A DNA stretch of 64,000 nt from positions 35,817 through 99,816 of the forward strand of contig JADFSO010000007.1 of assembly GCA_022560735.1 (NCBI GenBank), given 5' to 3'. Both the position numbers and the translations under genes were made by a program. Origin of the DNA: Pseudomonadota bacterium (GTDB taxonomy: Bacteria; Pseudomonadota; Gammaproteobacteria; Steroidobacterales; MnTg04). The notes beneath the pieces were generated by a model that saw only the letters and a program-made list of their open reading frames with translations, made no database searches and was not told the origin of the DNA. Shown piece by piece: positions 42,201 to 51,189 of the stretch (within the stretch, counting starts at the first letter, position 1; each line of letters starts with the position of its first letter).

Positions 42201-44066
42201 ATGAAGGGACGCATTCACCAGTTGTTGATCGCATTTACGCTGTGCCTTGCTGGCGCGGCGCAGTTGCATGCGGATGAGGATTCCCTGGAGATTGGCCAGG
42301 TTCGGAATCTGCCGTTTGGCGAGGTGCTGTTTTATTTCTACCAGGATGATTATTTCCCGGCCCTGACCCGGCTGATGGCCGCACAACATCGGGGCGAGCT
42401 GGACGATCACGCCGATGACGCGGAGTTGCTGCGGGGCGGCATGATGCTGTCCTATGGTCTGCATCGTGATGCCGGCGAGATTTTTAATCGCCTGCTGGAT
42501 CGCAAGGCGCCCCGGCCGGTCAAGGACAGGGCCTGGTATTTTCTTGCCAGGATCTGGTTCCAGCGCGGTTATTACGAACGCGCCGAGACGGCGCTGGCTC
42601 GCATACTCGCGCCCCTGCCGGAGCACATGCAGGAGCGTCACATGATGCTCAGGGCCCAGGTCATGATGGCGCGTGGTGACTTCAATGCCGCCTCCCGCCT
42701 GCTGGATGATTGGCGCAGCGATGGCGATCTGGCGAACTTCGCACGCTACAACCTGGGCGTGGCCCTGGTCCGCCAGGGCAGGCTGAGCGAGGCCACGAGC
42801 CAGCTTGAACGGGTCGGGCGCATACGCACCACCGATCTGGAAATGCTGGCGCTGAGAGATCGCGCCAATCTCGCATTGGGTTTCGCGCTGATCCAGGACC
42901 AGCAAGGCCATGCCGCACGCAAAGTGCTTGGCAGGGTTCGCCTGTCCGGGCCGTTTTCCAGCAAGGCCTTGCTGGGCGCGGGCTGGGCCGACAGCCTGGC
43001 CGAGGACTACCAGCGGGCGCTGGTTCCCTGGGGCGCGCTGCAAGATCATCATCTGCTCGACTCGGCGGTGCTGGAATCCTTGCTGGCCGTGCCCTATGCG
43101 CTGGGAAAATTGCAGGCGAACCGGCACGCCGCCGATGCCTATTTGAGTGCAATCCAGGCCTATGCGCGGGAGACAGACCAACTGGACCAGGCAATTGCGC
43201 GCATGCGTTCGGGCGAGTATCTCAGCCAGCTGCTGCAGGATGACGCGGTAAACGATCCGGGCTGGAGCTGGCGGCTAAAGACCATTCCGGACAGCAACGA
43301 AAGTCGTTACCTGTATTTACTCGTTGCCAGCCATCGATTTCAGGAGGGGCTGAGAAATTATCGCGATTTACGTTTCCTGCAATACAACCTGGGGCAGTGG
43401 TTGCAGAGCCTGGCCGCATTTGACGACATGCTGGACACGCGTGAGCTCGCTTATGCGCAACGCGAACCCGCGGTGGTTCGGGCGATCGATGAAGTCGATC
43501 TCGATTCACTGGCCAGGCGGCAACTGGAGTTTGCGGCCAGGATTTCCGAAATCGACGAAAACAGCGACTACCTGGCGCTGGCCAGCGCCGCTGAGCAAAG
43601 CCAAAACCATCGACTGCGATTGGTCGAAAAGAAACTCGCTCTGCTGCCGTATGGCTCGGAGACCAGCGATCTGCGGAAAAAACAACGTCTGTTGGCCGGG
43701 GTGCTGAACTGGCGGCTGGAAGCGAGATTCAAAGAGCGGTTGTGGCGGCAAAAGAAAACCCTGAACGATCTTGACATTGCGATGCTGGACGCGCGGCGAC
43801 GCAGCGCGAAGGTTTCGCGGGCGCGTACGGAAATGCCCGCCAGATTCGTCCGTTACCGGCAAACCATCGATGGCTTGCGACCGCGGGTGCGGGCGATGAT
43901 CGAGCAGGCCGCAATTATTGCGGCTACCCAGCAGGCGTTTTTGCAGTCGCTGGCGATCGCCGAGCTGGAAGCGCAGAAGCAACGCCTTTACACCTATCGC
44001 GTGCAGGCACGATTTGCCCTGGCGACCATTTATGATCGTGCGACGACGCAGGGGTTTTCGCCATGA
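42201..44066 (+). CDS. Periplasmic TPR-repeat protein 1
   Basis: 621 residues with a signal peptide (LLIAFTLCLAGAAQLHAD). Helical repeats fill residues 35-330 (FPALTRLMAAQHRGELDDHA, GEIFNRLLDRKAPRPVKDRA, YYERAETALARILAPLPEHM, FARYNLGVALVRQGRLSEAT). The C-terminal half is helical and basic (KKQRLLAGVLNWRLEARFKE). It would scaffold protein contacts in the periplasm, as TPR proteins do in Glt/Agl complexes. The start follows the previous stop without a gap, and it overlaps the next gene by four bases. Confidence 0.8.
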   Translation: MKGRIHQLLIAFTLCLAGAAQLHADEDSLEIGQVRNLPFGEVLFYFYQDDYFPALTRLMAAQHRGELDDHADDAELLRGGMMLSYGLHRDAGEIFNRLLDRKAPRPVKDRAWYFLARIWFQRGYYERAETALARILAPLPEHMQERHMMLRAQVMMARGDFNAASRLLDDWRSDGDLANFARYNLGVALVRQGRLSEATSQLERVGRIRTTDLEMLALRDRANLALGFALIQDQQGHAARKVLGRVRLSGPFSSKALLGAGWADSLAEDYQRALVPWGALQDHHLLDSAVLESLLAVPYALGKLQANRHAADAYLSAIQAYARETDQLDQAIARMRSGEYLSQLLQDDAVNDPGWSWRLKTIPDSNESRYLYLLVASHRFQEGLRNYRDLRFLQYNLGQWLQSLAAFDDMLDTRELAYAQREPAVVRAIDEVDLDSLARRQLEFAARISEIDENSDYLALASAAEQSQNHRLRLVEKKLALLPYGSETSDLRKKQRLLAGVLNWRLEARFKERLWRQKKTLNDLDIAMLDARRRSAKVSRARTEMPARFVRYRQTIDGLRPRVRAMIEQAAIIAATQQAFLQSLAIAELEAQKQRLYTYRVQARFALATIYDRATTQGFSP

Positions 44067-46858
44067 ATGCCGTTGCCTGGACAGTGATCGCCGGTTTGTC
44101 GCTGTGGCCGTTTGGCAGCAAGAACGACGATGCGGATGTCGAGACCATCGACAGCCTGGATCGGCAAAAACCGGTGCTGGTTGAGAAAAACAACCCCGAT
44201 GCCAGCGGGCAGAACGCGATCCGGAACTATCGCGAATTTCTGCGGCTTTATCCGGATGATCCCGATTTGCGTGCCGAAGCCATGCGCAGGCTGGCCGATC
44301 TGCAGCTCGAAGCCGGTGAGGAGCGGATGATCGAAGGTGACCTGGCGATGTTGCAGGGCATCGAGTACCGCGATGCGGTGCATCTTTACGAGTCCCTGTT
44401 AAAACAGAATCCAACCGCCCCGAATAACGATCGTATCCTCTACCAGCTTGCGCGGGCATACGAAAACACCAACCAGACGGAGAAGGCGCTGGTCGCGCTC
44501 GACCAGTTGGTCGGTCAGTATCCCGATTCGCCGATGGCGATCGAGGCGCAATTCCGCCGCGGCGAAATACTTTTTGTCGCCAAGCGGTATTACCCGGCAC
44601 AACAGGCCTATGCCGGGGTGGTCGCCGGTGACGATGAGTCCCGCTACTACCAACAGTCCCTGTACAAACTTGGCTGGTCGATGTTCAAGCAGGGTGAGTA
44701 CGAAGACGGCCTGGATGCGTTTTTCGAGTTGCTCGATCGTCGCCTGATCGATGATCAGGGGGAACTGATATCGACCGATTTCATGACCCGCCCGGAGCGC
44801 GAGCTGATAGACGACGCGTTTCGAGTCAGCAGCATCAGTATTTCCTATCTCGAAGGACCCGCGACGCTGGATCGCAGAATGGCCGGCGATACGCCGCCGG
44901 TTTATGTCTACCGTCTTTACCAGGGGCTTGGCGACCTGTACCTGGAAAAGGAACGTTACCAGGACGCGGCCGAAAGCTATCGTTCCTTTGCGCTAAACCA
45001 GCCGCTGCACGAATTGGCGCCGTTGATGCGGACGCGGGTGATCGATACCTACAAGGCGGGCCATTTCCCATCCCTGGTGTTGCGGGCCAAACAGGAATTC
45101 GTAGACGAATATGATGTCGACAGCGCCTACTGGACCCGACACGACTGGCGGTCCCGAATCGAAGTGACCGGTCTTTTGCAGGAGCATCTCGATGATCTCG
45201 CAACCCATTACCACGCGGTTTCACAGGATGCCGAAGACCCGGAATCTTATGCGCTCGCCGCGGATTATTATCGACGCCTGATCCGTGCTTTCCCGGATGA
45301 TCCCGCCGCCGCCGAAGCCAACTTCCTGCTGGCCGAAATTCTGTTCGATGCCGGTGAATACGAAGATTCGGCGATCGAGTACGAGCGCACCGCGTATTCC
45401 TATCCTTTGTCACCGCATGCGGCGGAAGCCGCTTACGCCGCGGTACTGGCATACCAGGCCCATGAGCCGTCTCTGGCAGGTCAGGCTCGCGCAGATTGGC
45501 ATTTGATGGGGATCGATTCCGCATTGCGCTTTGCCGGGCGCTTCCCGGAACACTTGGAAAGTCTGCCCGTGCAGACACAGGCAGCCGAAGACTTGTACGA
45601 ACTCGGCGAATTGCAGGGCGCATTGGCGGCCGCACAGCCGGTACTGGGCGCACAGAACGCGCCCGATGAGCTGAAGCGCGTCGCCTGGACCGTCGATGGC
45701 CACAGCAATTTCGATCTGAACAATTATCCGGCGGCGGAAGTCGCCTATCTCAAGGTCCGCGAGCTGACGCCAGCCGATAATCCAGGCCTGCCCGATCTCG
45801 AGGAGCGGATCGCTTCGTCTGTTTACAAGCAGGGTGAAATTGAGCGCGACAACGGCGATCTGGAAATGGCCGTCATGCACTTTGCCAGGGTCGGCGAAAT
45901 GGCGCCCGGATCGAAGATCGTGGTGACCGCCGATTACGATGCGGCCGCGGCTTTACTCGCGATGGAAGACTGGTATCGGGCGGCACCGGCACTGGAAGGA
46001 TTTCGCCGCAAGTATCCCGATCACGAGTCGATCGCCGATATCGGCCGCAGCCTGGCGCAAAGCTATGAAAAATCGGGCCAGGAGCTGGCGGCCGCGACCG
46101 AGTACCGGCGTATCGCGGACGACGAAACGGAGCCCGCCGAGGTCAGGCGCGAGGCGCTGTGGCATACCGCCGAGTTGCTGGAGAGCCAGGCGGCGGTCGA
46201 TGATGCGGCTGAAGTCTGGCAGGAATTTATCAAGCGTCACCCATCGCCGATCGACGATTCGATGCAACTGCGTGAAAAACTGGTTGCCTATCACGCCGGC
46301 CGGGCCGACGAAAAAGAACGGATCTCGTGGTTGCGGGCAATCGTTGCCGCCGATGCCGCGGCTGGTGAATCGCGCAGTGACTACAGCCGAACAGTCGCGG
46401 CAAAGGCGTCGCTCGACCTGGCACGGCCGAAATTGATTTCATACGTCTCGATCAAGCTCAAAATTCCGTTAAAGGACAGCCTGGCGATGAAAAAGAACTT
46501 CATGGAGCAGGCATTGGCCGCGTATGCTGCCGCCGCCGATTACGGGATCGCCGAAGTAACAACGGAGGCAACCTTTCAAATTGCGGAAATTTATCACCAG
46601 CTCAGCCGGGATCTGATGGATTCACAAAGACCGAAAGAGCTGAGCGCGGAGGAGATCGAACAGTACGACATCTTGCTCGAGGAACAGGCATACCCGTTCG
46701 AAGAACAGGCAATCGAAATTCACCAGGCGAACACGGAGAGGGCAGCCAGCGGGTTTTACAACGAATGGGTACGGGCCAGTTTCGAGGAATTGGCGAAACT
46801 CTCGCCGGCACGATATGCGAAGGCGGAAATCAGTGAAAACCATATCAACACAATGTAG
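44063..46858 (+). CDS. Large TPR-repeat protein 2
   Basis: 931 residues, almost all TPR-like helical hairpins (YREFLRLYPDDPDLRAEAMR, YPDSPMAIEAQFRRGEILFV, YYRRLIRAFPDDPAAAEANF, HFARVGEMAPGSKIVVTADY). The Y-P-x-x-P pattern repeated every 35-40 residues is of the Tol-Pal YbgF/BamD kind. The N-terminus is short and hydrophobic (AVAWTVIAGLSLWPFG). A periplasmic scaffold is likely. Overlaps preceding gene ATGA and following gene by about 26 bases. Confidence 0.8.
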   Translation: MNAVAWTVIAGLSLWPFGSKNDDADVETIDSLDRQKPVLVEKNNPDASGQNAIRNYREFLRLYPDDPDLRAEAMRRLADLQLEAGEERMIEGDLAMLQGIEYRDAVHLYESLLKQNPTAPNNDRILYQLARAYENTNQTEKALVALDQLVGQYPDSPMAIEAQFRRGEILFVAKRYYPAQQAYAGVVAGDDESRYYQQSLYKLGWSMFKQGEYEDGLDAFFELLDRRLIDDQGELISTDFMTRPERELIDDAFRVSSISISYLEGPATLDRRMAGDTPPVYVYRLYQGLGDLYLEKERYQDAAESYRSFALNQPLHELAPLMRTRVIDTYKAGHFPSLVLRAKQEFVDEYDVDSAYWTRHDWRSRIEVTGLLQEHLDDLATHYHAVSQDAEDPESYALAADYYRRLIRAFPDDPAAAEANFLLAEILFDAGEYEDSAIEYERTAYSYPLSPHAAEAAYAAVLAYQAHEPSLAGQARADWHLMGIDSALRFAGRFPEHLESLPVQTQAAEDLYELGELQGALAAAQPVLGAQNAPDELKRVAWTVDGHSNFDLNNYPAAEVAYLKVRELTPADNPGLPDLEERIASSVYKQGEIERDNGDLEMAVMHFARVGEMAPGSKIVVTADYDAAAALLAMEDWYRAAPALEGFRRKYPDHESIADIGRSLAQSYEKSGQELAAATEYRRIADDETEPAEVRREALWHTAELLESQAAVDDAAEVWQEFIKRHPSPIDDSMQLREKLVAYHAGRADEKERISWLRAIVAADAAAGESRSDYSRTVAAKASLDLARPKLISYVSIKLKIPLKDSLAMKKNFMEQALAAYAAAADYGIAEVTTEATFQIAEIYHQLSRDLMDSQRPKELSAEEIEQYDILLEEQAYPFEEQAIEIHQANTERAASGFYNEWVRASFEELAKLSPARYAKAEISENHINTM

Positions 46859-47435
46859 GGGCTTGCTGCTGGCTCTGCTGGTGTCGATCATGCTCAGCGC
46901 CTGTTCGACGCTGCCGGTCGGCATGTTTTCGAGTTCCGCGAACCGCGAAAATCCCGCAGCGTACGAAGAAGCGCTGGCTTTGATGGATAGCGGGCATCTC
47001 GAGGCCGCCGAAACGACGTTGCTGCGCCTGACAAAACGCTACCGCCGGTCCGCCGGGCCGTGGATCAATCTATCGATTATTTATGCGCGAACCCAGCGCC
47101 ATGAACAGGCCGAGGCGGCATTGAACCGCGCCCTGGAGCTGGACCCGCGCAGCGCGGTTGCCTACAACCACCTCGGCATTCTTTTACGCAGGGATGGCCG
47201 CTTCGAGCAGGCGGATCAGGCCTATGCGAAGGCGATCCGCTTCGATCCCGAATACGGCCTGGCCTATCTGAACTACGGAGTGCTTGTCGATCTGTACCTG
47301 CAGCAGCCCGAACGGGCCCTCGCATACTTCCAGCGCTACCAGGAACTGCAAGGCGAAGAAGACCAGCAGGTCCGTCGCTGGATCATTGAGCTCGAACGCC
47401 GGGTCGCCACGAAAACCGCGCAGGTGTCTCCATGA
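46833..47435 (+). CDS. TPR-repeat lipoprotein 3
   Basis: 200 residues from the GTG at 46833 (GGCGG upstream); the ATG at 46815 is an alternative adding six basic residues. Lipoprotein signal ending VSIMLSAC, then TPRs at about 40-190 (YEEALALMDSGHLEAAETTL, PWINLSIIYARTQRHEQAEA, YNHLGILLRRDGRFEQADQA). It resembles PilF/GltE-type lipoproteins that pilot outer-membrane parts. Overlaps the next gene by four bases. Confidence 0.8.
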   Translation: MKTISTQCRGLLLALLVSIMLSACSTLPVGMFSSSANRENPAAYEEALALMDSGHLEAAETTLLRLTKRYRRSAGPWINLSIIYARTQRHEQAEAALNRALELDPRSAVAYNHLGILLRRDGRFEQADQAYAKAIRFDPEYGLAYLNYGVLVDLYLQQPERALAYFQRYQELQGEEDQQVRRWIIELERRVATKTAQVSP

Positions 47436-47848
47436 GCAGTCTGCGAATCACCATCGGCCTGGTCGTGCTTGCCTTAAGTCTTGCGGGGCCGGCCCGGTCG
47501 CAGGAATTGCCGGTGGCGGAAGAACTACCGGCCTACGCAGGCCCGGCCATTGCAGAGGATGACGGGGCCGGGAATGAAGTGGATGACCTGAACCCGGCTG
47601 TCGATACCAGCGCCCGAATACATGACGCCGAGAGCGGTACGCTGACGACGACCATAATTACGGGTAATGCGGAGTTACCGCGCGTGTTGTATATCGTGCC
47701 GTGGAAAAAGGCCAATCCCGGCGACCTGATGGGCAAACCGGTGAACAGTCTGCTCGACGATGTCCTGCAGCCGATCGACCGCGGGGAATTCCGGCGGCAG
47801 CTTCGTTACTTCGATGCATTGAATCAAACTGAGGCAAGCGAAGAATAG
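47432..47848 (+). CDS. Small exported protein, unknown
   Basis: 138 residues with a signal peptide (ITIGLVVLALSLAGPARSQE). An acidic low-complexity stretch (about 25-60) is followed by a compact segment LPRVLYIVPWKKANPGDLMG and PVNSLLDDVLQPIDRGEFRR. Not recognised, but its position between TPR lipoprotein and ExbB-like gene suggests a role in the same machine. Confidence 0.65.
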   Translation: MSSLRITIGLVVLALSLAGPARSQELPVAEELPAYAGPAIAEDDGAGNEVDDLNPAVDTSARIHDAESGTLTTTIITGNAELPRVLYIVPWKKANPGDLMGKPVNSLLDDVLQPIDRGEFRRQLRYFDALNQTEASEE

Positions 47849-47894
47849 GTTTATTTCGCTGCTTTTTAGGTGACAACAAAGAGGAGATGGAAAA

Positions 47895-48545
47895 ATGGAC
47901 GTTTACAGAACTATTGTCGGCTTCTTCCAGGATGGCGGGATCTTCATGTACCCGATCATCCTGGTACTGGCCATGGGTGCGGCAATTGCCATCGAGCGCT
48001 GGATTTATCTGACCCACTCGCGCATGGTCAATCGCCGCGTCTGGAACCAGTTGCAGCCGTTGCTTAGCAAGGGCAAGTATCAGCAGGCATATACGATCTG
48101 CAGCAAATCCAAGGCGGCGGTCAGCAACATCCTGAGTTACGGGCTGGGGCGGATAAAGAACGCCCGCCGGCGGGATGACATCGAAAAAGCGATGGAAGAA
48201 AGCCTGATGGAAGAAATGCCCAGGCTGGAAAAACGCACGCATTACCTCGCGACCTTCGCCAACCTGGCGACCTTGCTCGGGCTGCTCGGCACCATCATCG
48301 GTCTGATCAATGCGTTTACCGCGGTGGCAGCCGCCAACCCGGCCGAAAAAGCGAATCTGTTGTCGGCCAGTATTTCGGTCGCGATGAATACGACCGCGCT
48401 TGGCCTGATGGTCGCGATACCGCTGTTGTTTATTCACGCTGTCTTGCAGACCAAGACCACCGAATTGGTCGATAGCCTGGAAATGGCGACGGTCAAGTTT
48501 CTCAACACGGTGTCCGAGAGGCCGGCCGCAGAGTCCGCATCATGA
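47895..48545 (+). CDS. MotA/TolQ/ExbB proton-channel protein
   Basis: 216 residues with three membrane helices (about 15-35, 115-140, 150-175). FMYPIILVLAMGAAIAIERW marks helix 1; TFANLATLLGLLGTIIGLIN and SISVAMNTTALGLMVAIPLL are the family's pore-lining helices. With ExbD-type partners it uses the proton gradient to drive movement or force across the periplasm. AGGAG precedes the ATG. It opens an ExbB-ExbD-ExbD-AgmX block. Confidence 0.92.
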   Translation: MDVYRTIVGFFQDGGIFMYPIILVLAMGAAIAIERWIYLTHSRMVNRRVWNQLQPLLSKGKYQQAYTICSKSKAAVSNILSYGLGRIKNARRRDDIEKAMEESLMEEMPRLEKRTHYLATFANLATLLGLLGTIIGLINAFTAVAAANPAEKANLLSASISVAMNTTALGLMVAIPLLFIHAVLQTKTTELVDSLEMATVKFLNTVSERPAAESAS

Positions 48546-49039
48546 TCCGCCGCAGGCACAAGAAGCGTCAGCGGGAAGCTGCCGATCTCGACATTACCGC
48601 CTTCATGAACCTGATGGTGGTGCTGGTTCCGTTCCTGCTGATTACCGCCGTGTTCTCCCGGATGGCCGTGCTGGAACTCAACCTGCCCGGTGAAAACAGC
48701 GAGCCTCCGCAGGAACAGGTGACGCTGCAACTGGAGATCATCGTTCGCGATGGCCGGATCGAGGTTGGTGATCGCGACAGTGGACGCGCCGCTGTATTTG
48801 CCAGCAAGGATGGTGAATATGACCTGGCAGCATTGGGCGACTATTTGCAGCAGGTCAAGGCGCTATATCCGGACAAGCTGGATGCGACCCTGCTGCTTGA
48901 ACCCGACATTTCTTACGATGCTTTGGTCCAGGTCATGGATACGGTCCGGGTTGTGCAGCAGGTCCAGGGCGAGAAAATCGTCCAGGCCGAGCTGTTCCCC
49001 GATATTTCCATCGGCGATGCACCCCCGGCGGCTGGATAA
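48542..49039 (+). CDS. ExbD/TolR-family protein with Asn in place of the proton-carrying Asp
   Basis: 165 residues: short cytosolic basic tail, one membrane helix (about 20-42, DITAFMNLMVVLVPFLLITA) and a periplasmic domain. In ExbD/TolR/AglQ the helix reads T-P-F/M-I-D; here the Asp position is Asn (AFMN). Periplasmic part includes VLELNLPGENSE and TLQLEIIVRDGRIEV. Overlaps the ExbB-like gene by four bases. It likely pairs with the next ExbD, which keeps the Asp. Confidence 0.9.
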   Translation: MIRRRHKKRQREAADLDITAFMNLMVVLVPFLLITAVFSRMAVLELNLPGENSEPPQEQVTLQLEIIVRDGRIEVGDRDSGRAAVFASKDGEYDLAALGDYLQQVKALYPDKLDATLLLEPDISYDALVQVMDTVRVVQQVQGEKIVQAELFPDISIGDAPPAAG

Positions 49040-49053
49040 CACAGGAGTCCGAC

Positions 49054-49563
49054 ATGGAACGGTCGAACAGAGCCAAACGAATGCGCAAACACCACGCGCG
49101 CAACCGCACCGTTGCGCTGCAACTGGTGTCGCTGATGGATATTTTCACCATCCTGGTGTTCTTCCTGCTGGTCAATTCCTCAGACGTCCAGGTATTGCCC
49201 AATGTGAAAGACATCCAGATGCCCGAGTCCATCGCCGAGCAAAAACCCCGCGAGACTGTGGTCGTGCTGGTCACCAAGCACGCCATCCTGGTCCAGGGAA
49301 CGCAGGTGGCAACGATCGATGAGGCCATGAACTCCGCTGGATTGATGATCCCGGCGCTACAGGCCGCCCTGATGAATCAGAACAAGCGATTCCTCAGTCA
49401 GGACCTGGCTGCAGACATCGAAAAACGGGAAGTCACGATCATGGGAGACAAGGAAATTCCTTACCGTCTGCTCAAGAAAGTGATGGCGACCTGCACCCAG
49501 TCAGACTATGGGCGGATTTCGCTGGCAGTCTTGCAACGGTCGCCGGCAACGCCGGCAGGCTAG
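49054..49563 (+). CDS. ExbD/TolR-family protein, canonical Asp
   Basis: 169 residues: basic N-terminus, membrane helix (about 22-44) with LQLVSLMDIFTILVFFLLVN, keeping the proton-carrying Asp, and a periplasmic domain (KDIQMPESIAEQKPRETVVV, ALMNQNKRFLSQDLAADIEK, YRLLKKVMATCTQSDYGRIS). With the preceding paralogue it would form a mixed ExbD pair, comparable to AglQ/AglS of Myxococcus. Confidence 0.9.
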   Translation: MERSNRAKRMRKHHARNRTVALQLVSLMDIFTILVFFLLVNSSDVQVLPNVKDIQMPESIAEQKPRETVVVLVTKHAILVQGTQVATIDEAMNSAGLMIPALQAALMNQNKRFLSQDLAADIEKREVTIMGDKEIPYRLLKKVMATCTQSDYGRISLAVLQRSPATPAG

Positions 49564-49573
49564 GAGAAGGATT

Positions 49574-50488
49574 TTGGAAGCCTATTACAGGACCTACGAG
49601 TTGCAATGGACGCCGGATGCGGAGCAGGAAGCCCGCTTCCGTCGTACATTTCGAAACACGCTGGCGATCTTGCTCCTGCTGTCGCTGCTGATACCCTGGT
49701 TGCCGATGCCGGAAAGAAGCCCGGGAGAAATCCCGGAGATCCCGCAGCGCTTTGCCAGGTTGCTGCTGGAGAGGAAAGTATTACCCCCGCCCCCGGTCGT
49801 AAGAAACGAACCGGAACCGGTTAGCGAGCAAATGGCCAGGGGACAGCCAAAGCCAGTCGAGGCGCCACCGAAGGTGGTTCCGGACCGCGTCGAAAAAGTT
49901 CGCGAACGCGCCAGCAAGGCTGGCTTGTTGCCGTTTACCGAAGCCCTGGCCGATCTGCGCAGCAATGAAGCTGTCGCCAGTGTGATCAGCAACAGCCAGC
50001 TCAGCCAGGGCAGCGGTATTGCCAAACGCACGCAGCGCGCCGTGATTACTTCCAAGGTAGCCGGCGGCAGCGATGGTATTCGCACCTCCGGATTTTCGCG
50101 CGATACCGGTGGCGGCGGCCTGAACGGCCGGGATACCACCACCGTCGTATCCACGATCGTTGTCGGCGGTGGAGGCGGGTCCGGCCGCGGCGGTGCCGCT
50201 GGCCGCAGCCTAGAAGAAATAGAGATGGTTTTTGACCGCAACAAGGGAGCGATTTTCGCACTCTACAACCGGGCGCTACGCAAGGACCCTGCTCTGCAGG
50301 GCAAACTTGTGCTTCGGCTGACCATCAGCCCGGATGGACGGGTGACGTTCTGCGAAGTGGTTTCCAGCGAGCTGGGCGACGCCGAATTCGAGCGCAAGCT
50401 CGTCATGCGGGTAAAGATGTTCCGTTTCGATGCCAAAGACGTTGCGTCATTTACCGCGACCAAACCCATCGATTTTTTCCCGGCATAG
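49574..50488 (+). CDS. TonB-like energy transducer with AgmX/PglI C-terminal domain
   Basis: 304 residues from the TTG at 49574, which has AGGAG seven bases upstream; no ATG is suitably placed. A single membrane helix (about 28-45, LAILLLLSLLIPWLPM), a Pro-rich periplasmic linker (LPPPPVVRNEPEPVSEQMAR), a Gly/Ser/Thr-rich segment with GGGGGSGRGG, and a C-terminal AgmX/PglI domain (IEMVFDRNKGAIFALYNRAL, LVLRLTISPDGRVTFCEVVS, FDAKDVASFTATKPIDFFP). It would carry force from the ExbB/ExbD motor to the outer membrane. Confidence 0.85.
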   Translation: MEAYYRTYELQWTPDAEQEARFRRTFRNTLAILLLLSLLIPWLPMPERSPGEIPEIPQRFARLLLERKVLPPPPVVRNEPEPVSEQMARGQPKPVEAPPKVVPDRVEKVRERASKAGLLPFTEALADLRSNEAVASVISNSQLSQGSGIAKRTQRAVITSKVAGGSDGIRTSGFSRDTGGGGLNGRDTTTVVSTIVVGGGGGSGRGGAAGRSLEEIEMVFDRNKGAIFALYNRALRKDPALQGKLVLRLTISPDGRVTFCEVVSSELGDAEFERKLVMRVKMFRFDAKDVASFTATKPIDFFPA

Positions 50489-50496
50489 GATTAGAT

Positions 50497-51129
50497 ATGA
50501 GAATAATGTTCGAAAAAATCTGTTTCCTGCTGACGTTGCTTGCAATCGTTGGCCTGGCTACGCTTCCGTCGACCAGCGCTGCACAGGAGCGAAGACTGGC
50601 CGGCACACTCGAACACGACGGCAGCTTCCTTGCCATCGTCGAAGATGGCGGCAGACAATGGCTGCTCGGTACGGGCGAGATGCTGGGCGAGTGCCGGGTC
50701 GGCGAAATCAGCGCGACCCTGGTGTGGTTGCAATGTCCGGCCGGCGTTCACCAACTGCATATCCGCTCGTTGCTGACGCGAGAAACGGCAGACAACCCGT
50801 CCGGTGAAGCCACCTATCTTGCCATTCAAAAGGATGTTCTCAGGCGCCTGATCAGCAATCGGCAGGATTTGGTCAACCAGATCGATCTTGCGCCCGAGGT
50901 CGATGCGACGGGACTGATGAGCGGTTGGCGCGTCGTGTCGGTGCGCGCGGGGAGCGACGTCGAAGCACTGGGCCTGCGAGCCGGTGACCTGATAACGGCG
51001 GTCAACCATATAGCCGTTGCGGATAGCGTGTTCATGGAAGCGCTGAGCTCAGTTCCTGAACAGGGCCTGGTTAATCTGAGCCTGCAGCGGGAGCAACAGA
51101 AAATAGAGCTGATTTATTCCCTGCAATGA
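50497..51129 (+). CDS. Periplasmic PDZ-domain protein (GspC-like)
   Basis: 210 residues: signal peptide (ICFLLTLLAIVGLATLPS, ending TSAAQ), an N-terminal beta domain like the GspC/PilP homology region (SFLAIVEDGGRQWLLGTGEM, CRVGEISATLVWLQCPAG) and a C-terminal PDZ domain (GWRVVSVRAGSDVEALGLRA, GDLITAVNHIAVADSVFMEA). It is the last gene of the co-directional run, eight bases after the TonB-like gene. Probably links inner and outer membrane parts. Confidence 0.8.
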   Translation: MRIMFEKICFLLTLLAIVGLATLPSTSAAQERRLAGTLEHDGSFLAIVEDGGRQWLLGTGEMLGECRVGEISATLVWLQCPAGVHQLHIRSLLTRETADNPSGEATYLAIQKDVLRRLISNRQDLVNQIDLAPEVDATGLMSGWRVVSVRAGSDVEALGLRAGDLITAVNHIAVADSVFMEALSSVPEQGLVNLSLQREQQKIELIYSLQ

Positions 51130-51189
51130 CCGTGTTGCGGCTGTGTACAATGGGCCATCCCGGTTTTCATTGTAACAACGGCAGGCAGC

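Noticed and set aside
41982..43181. Minus-strand frame of 399 codons
   Set aside because: Shadow of the TPR protein at 42201; no ribosome site or family features.
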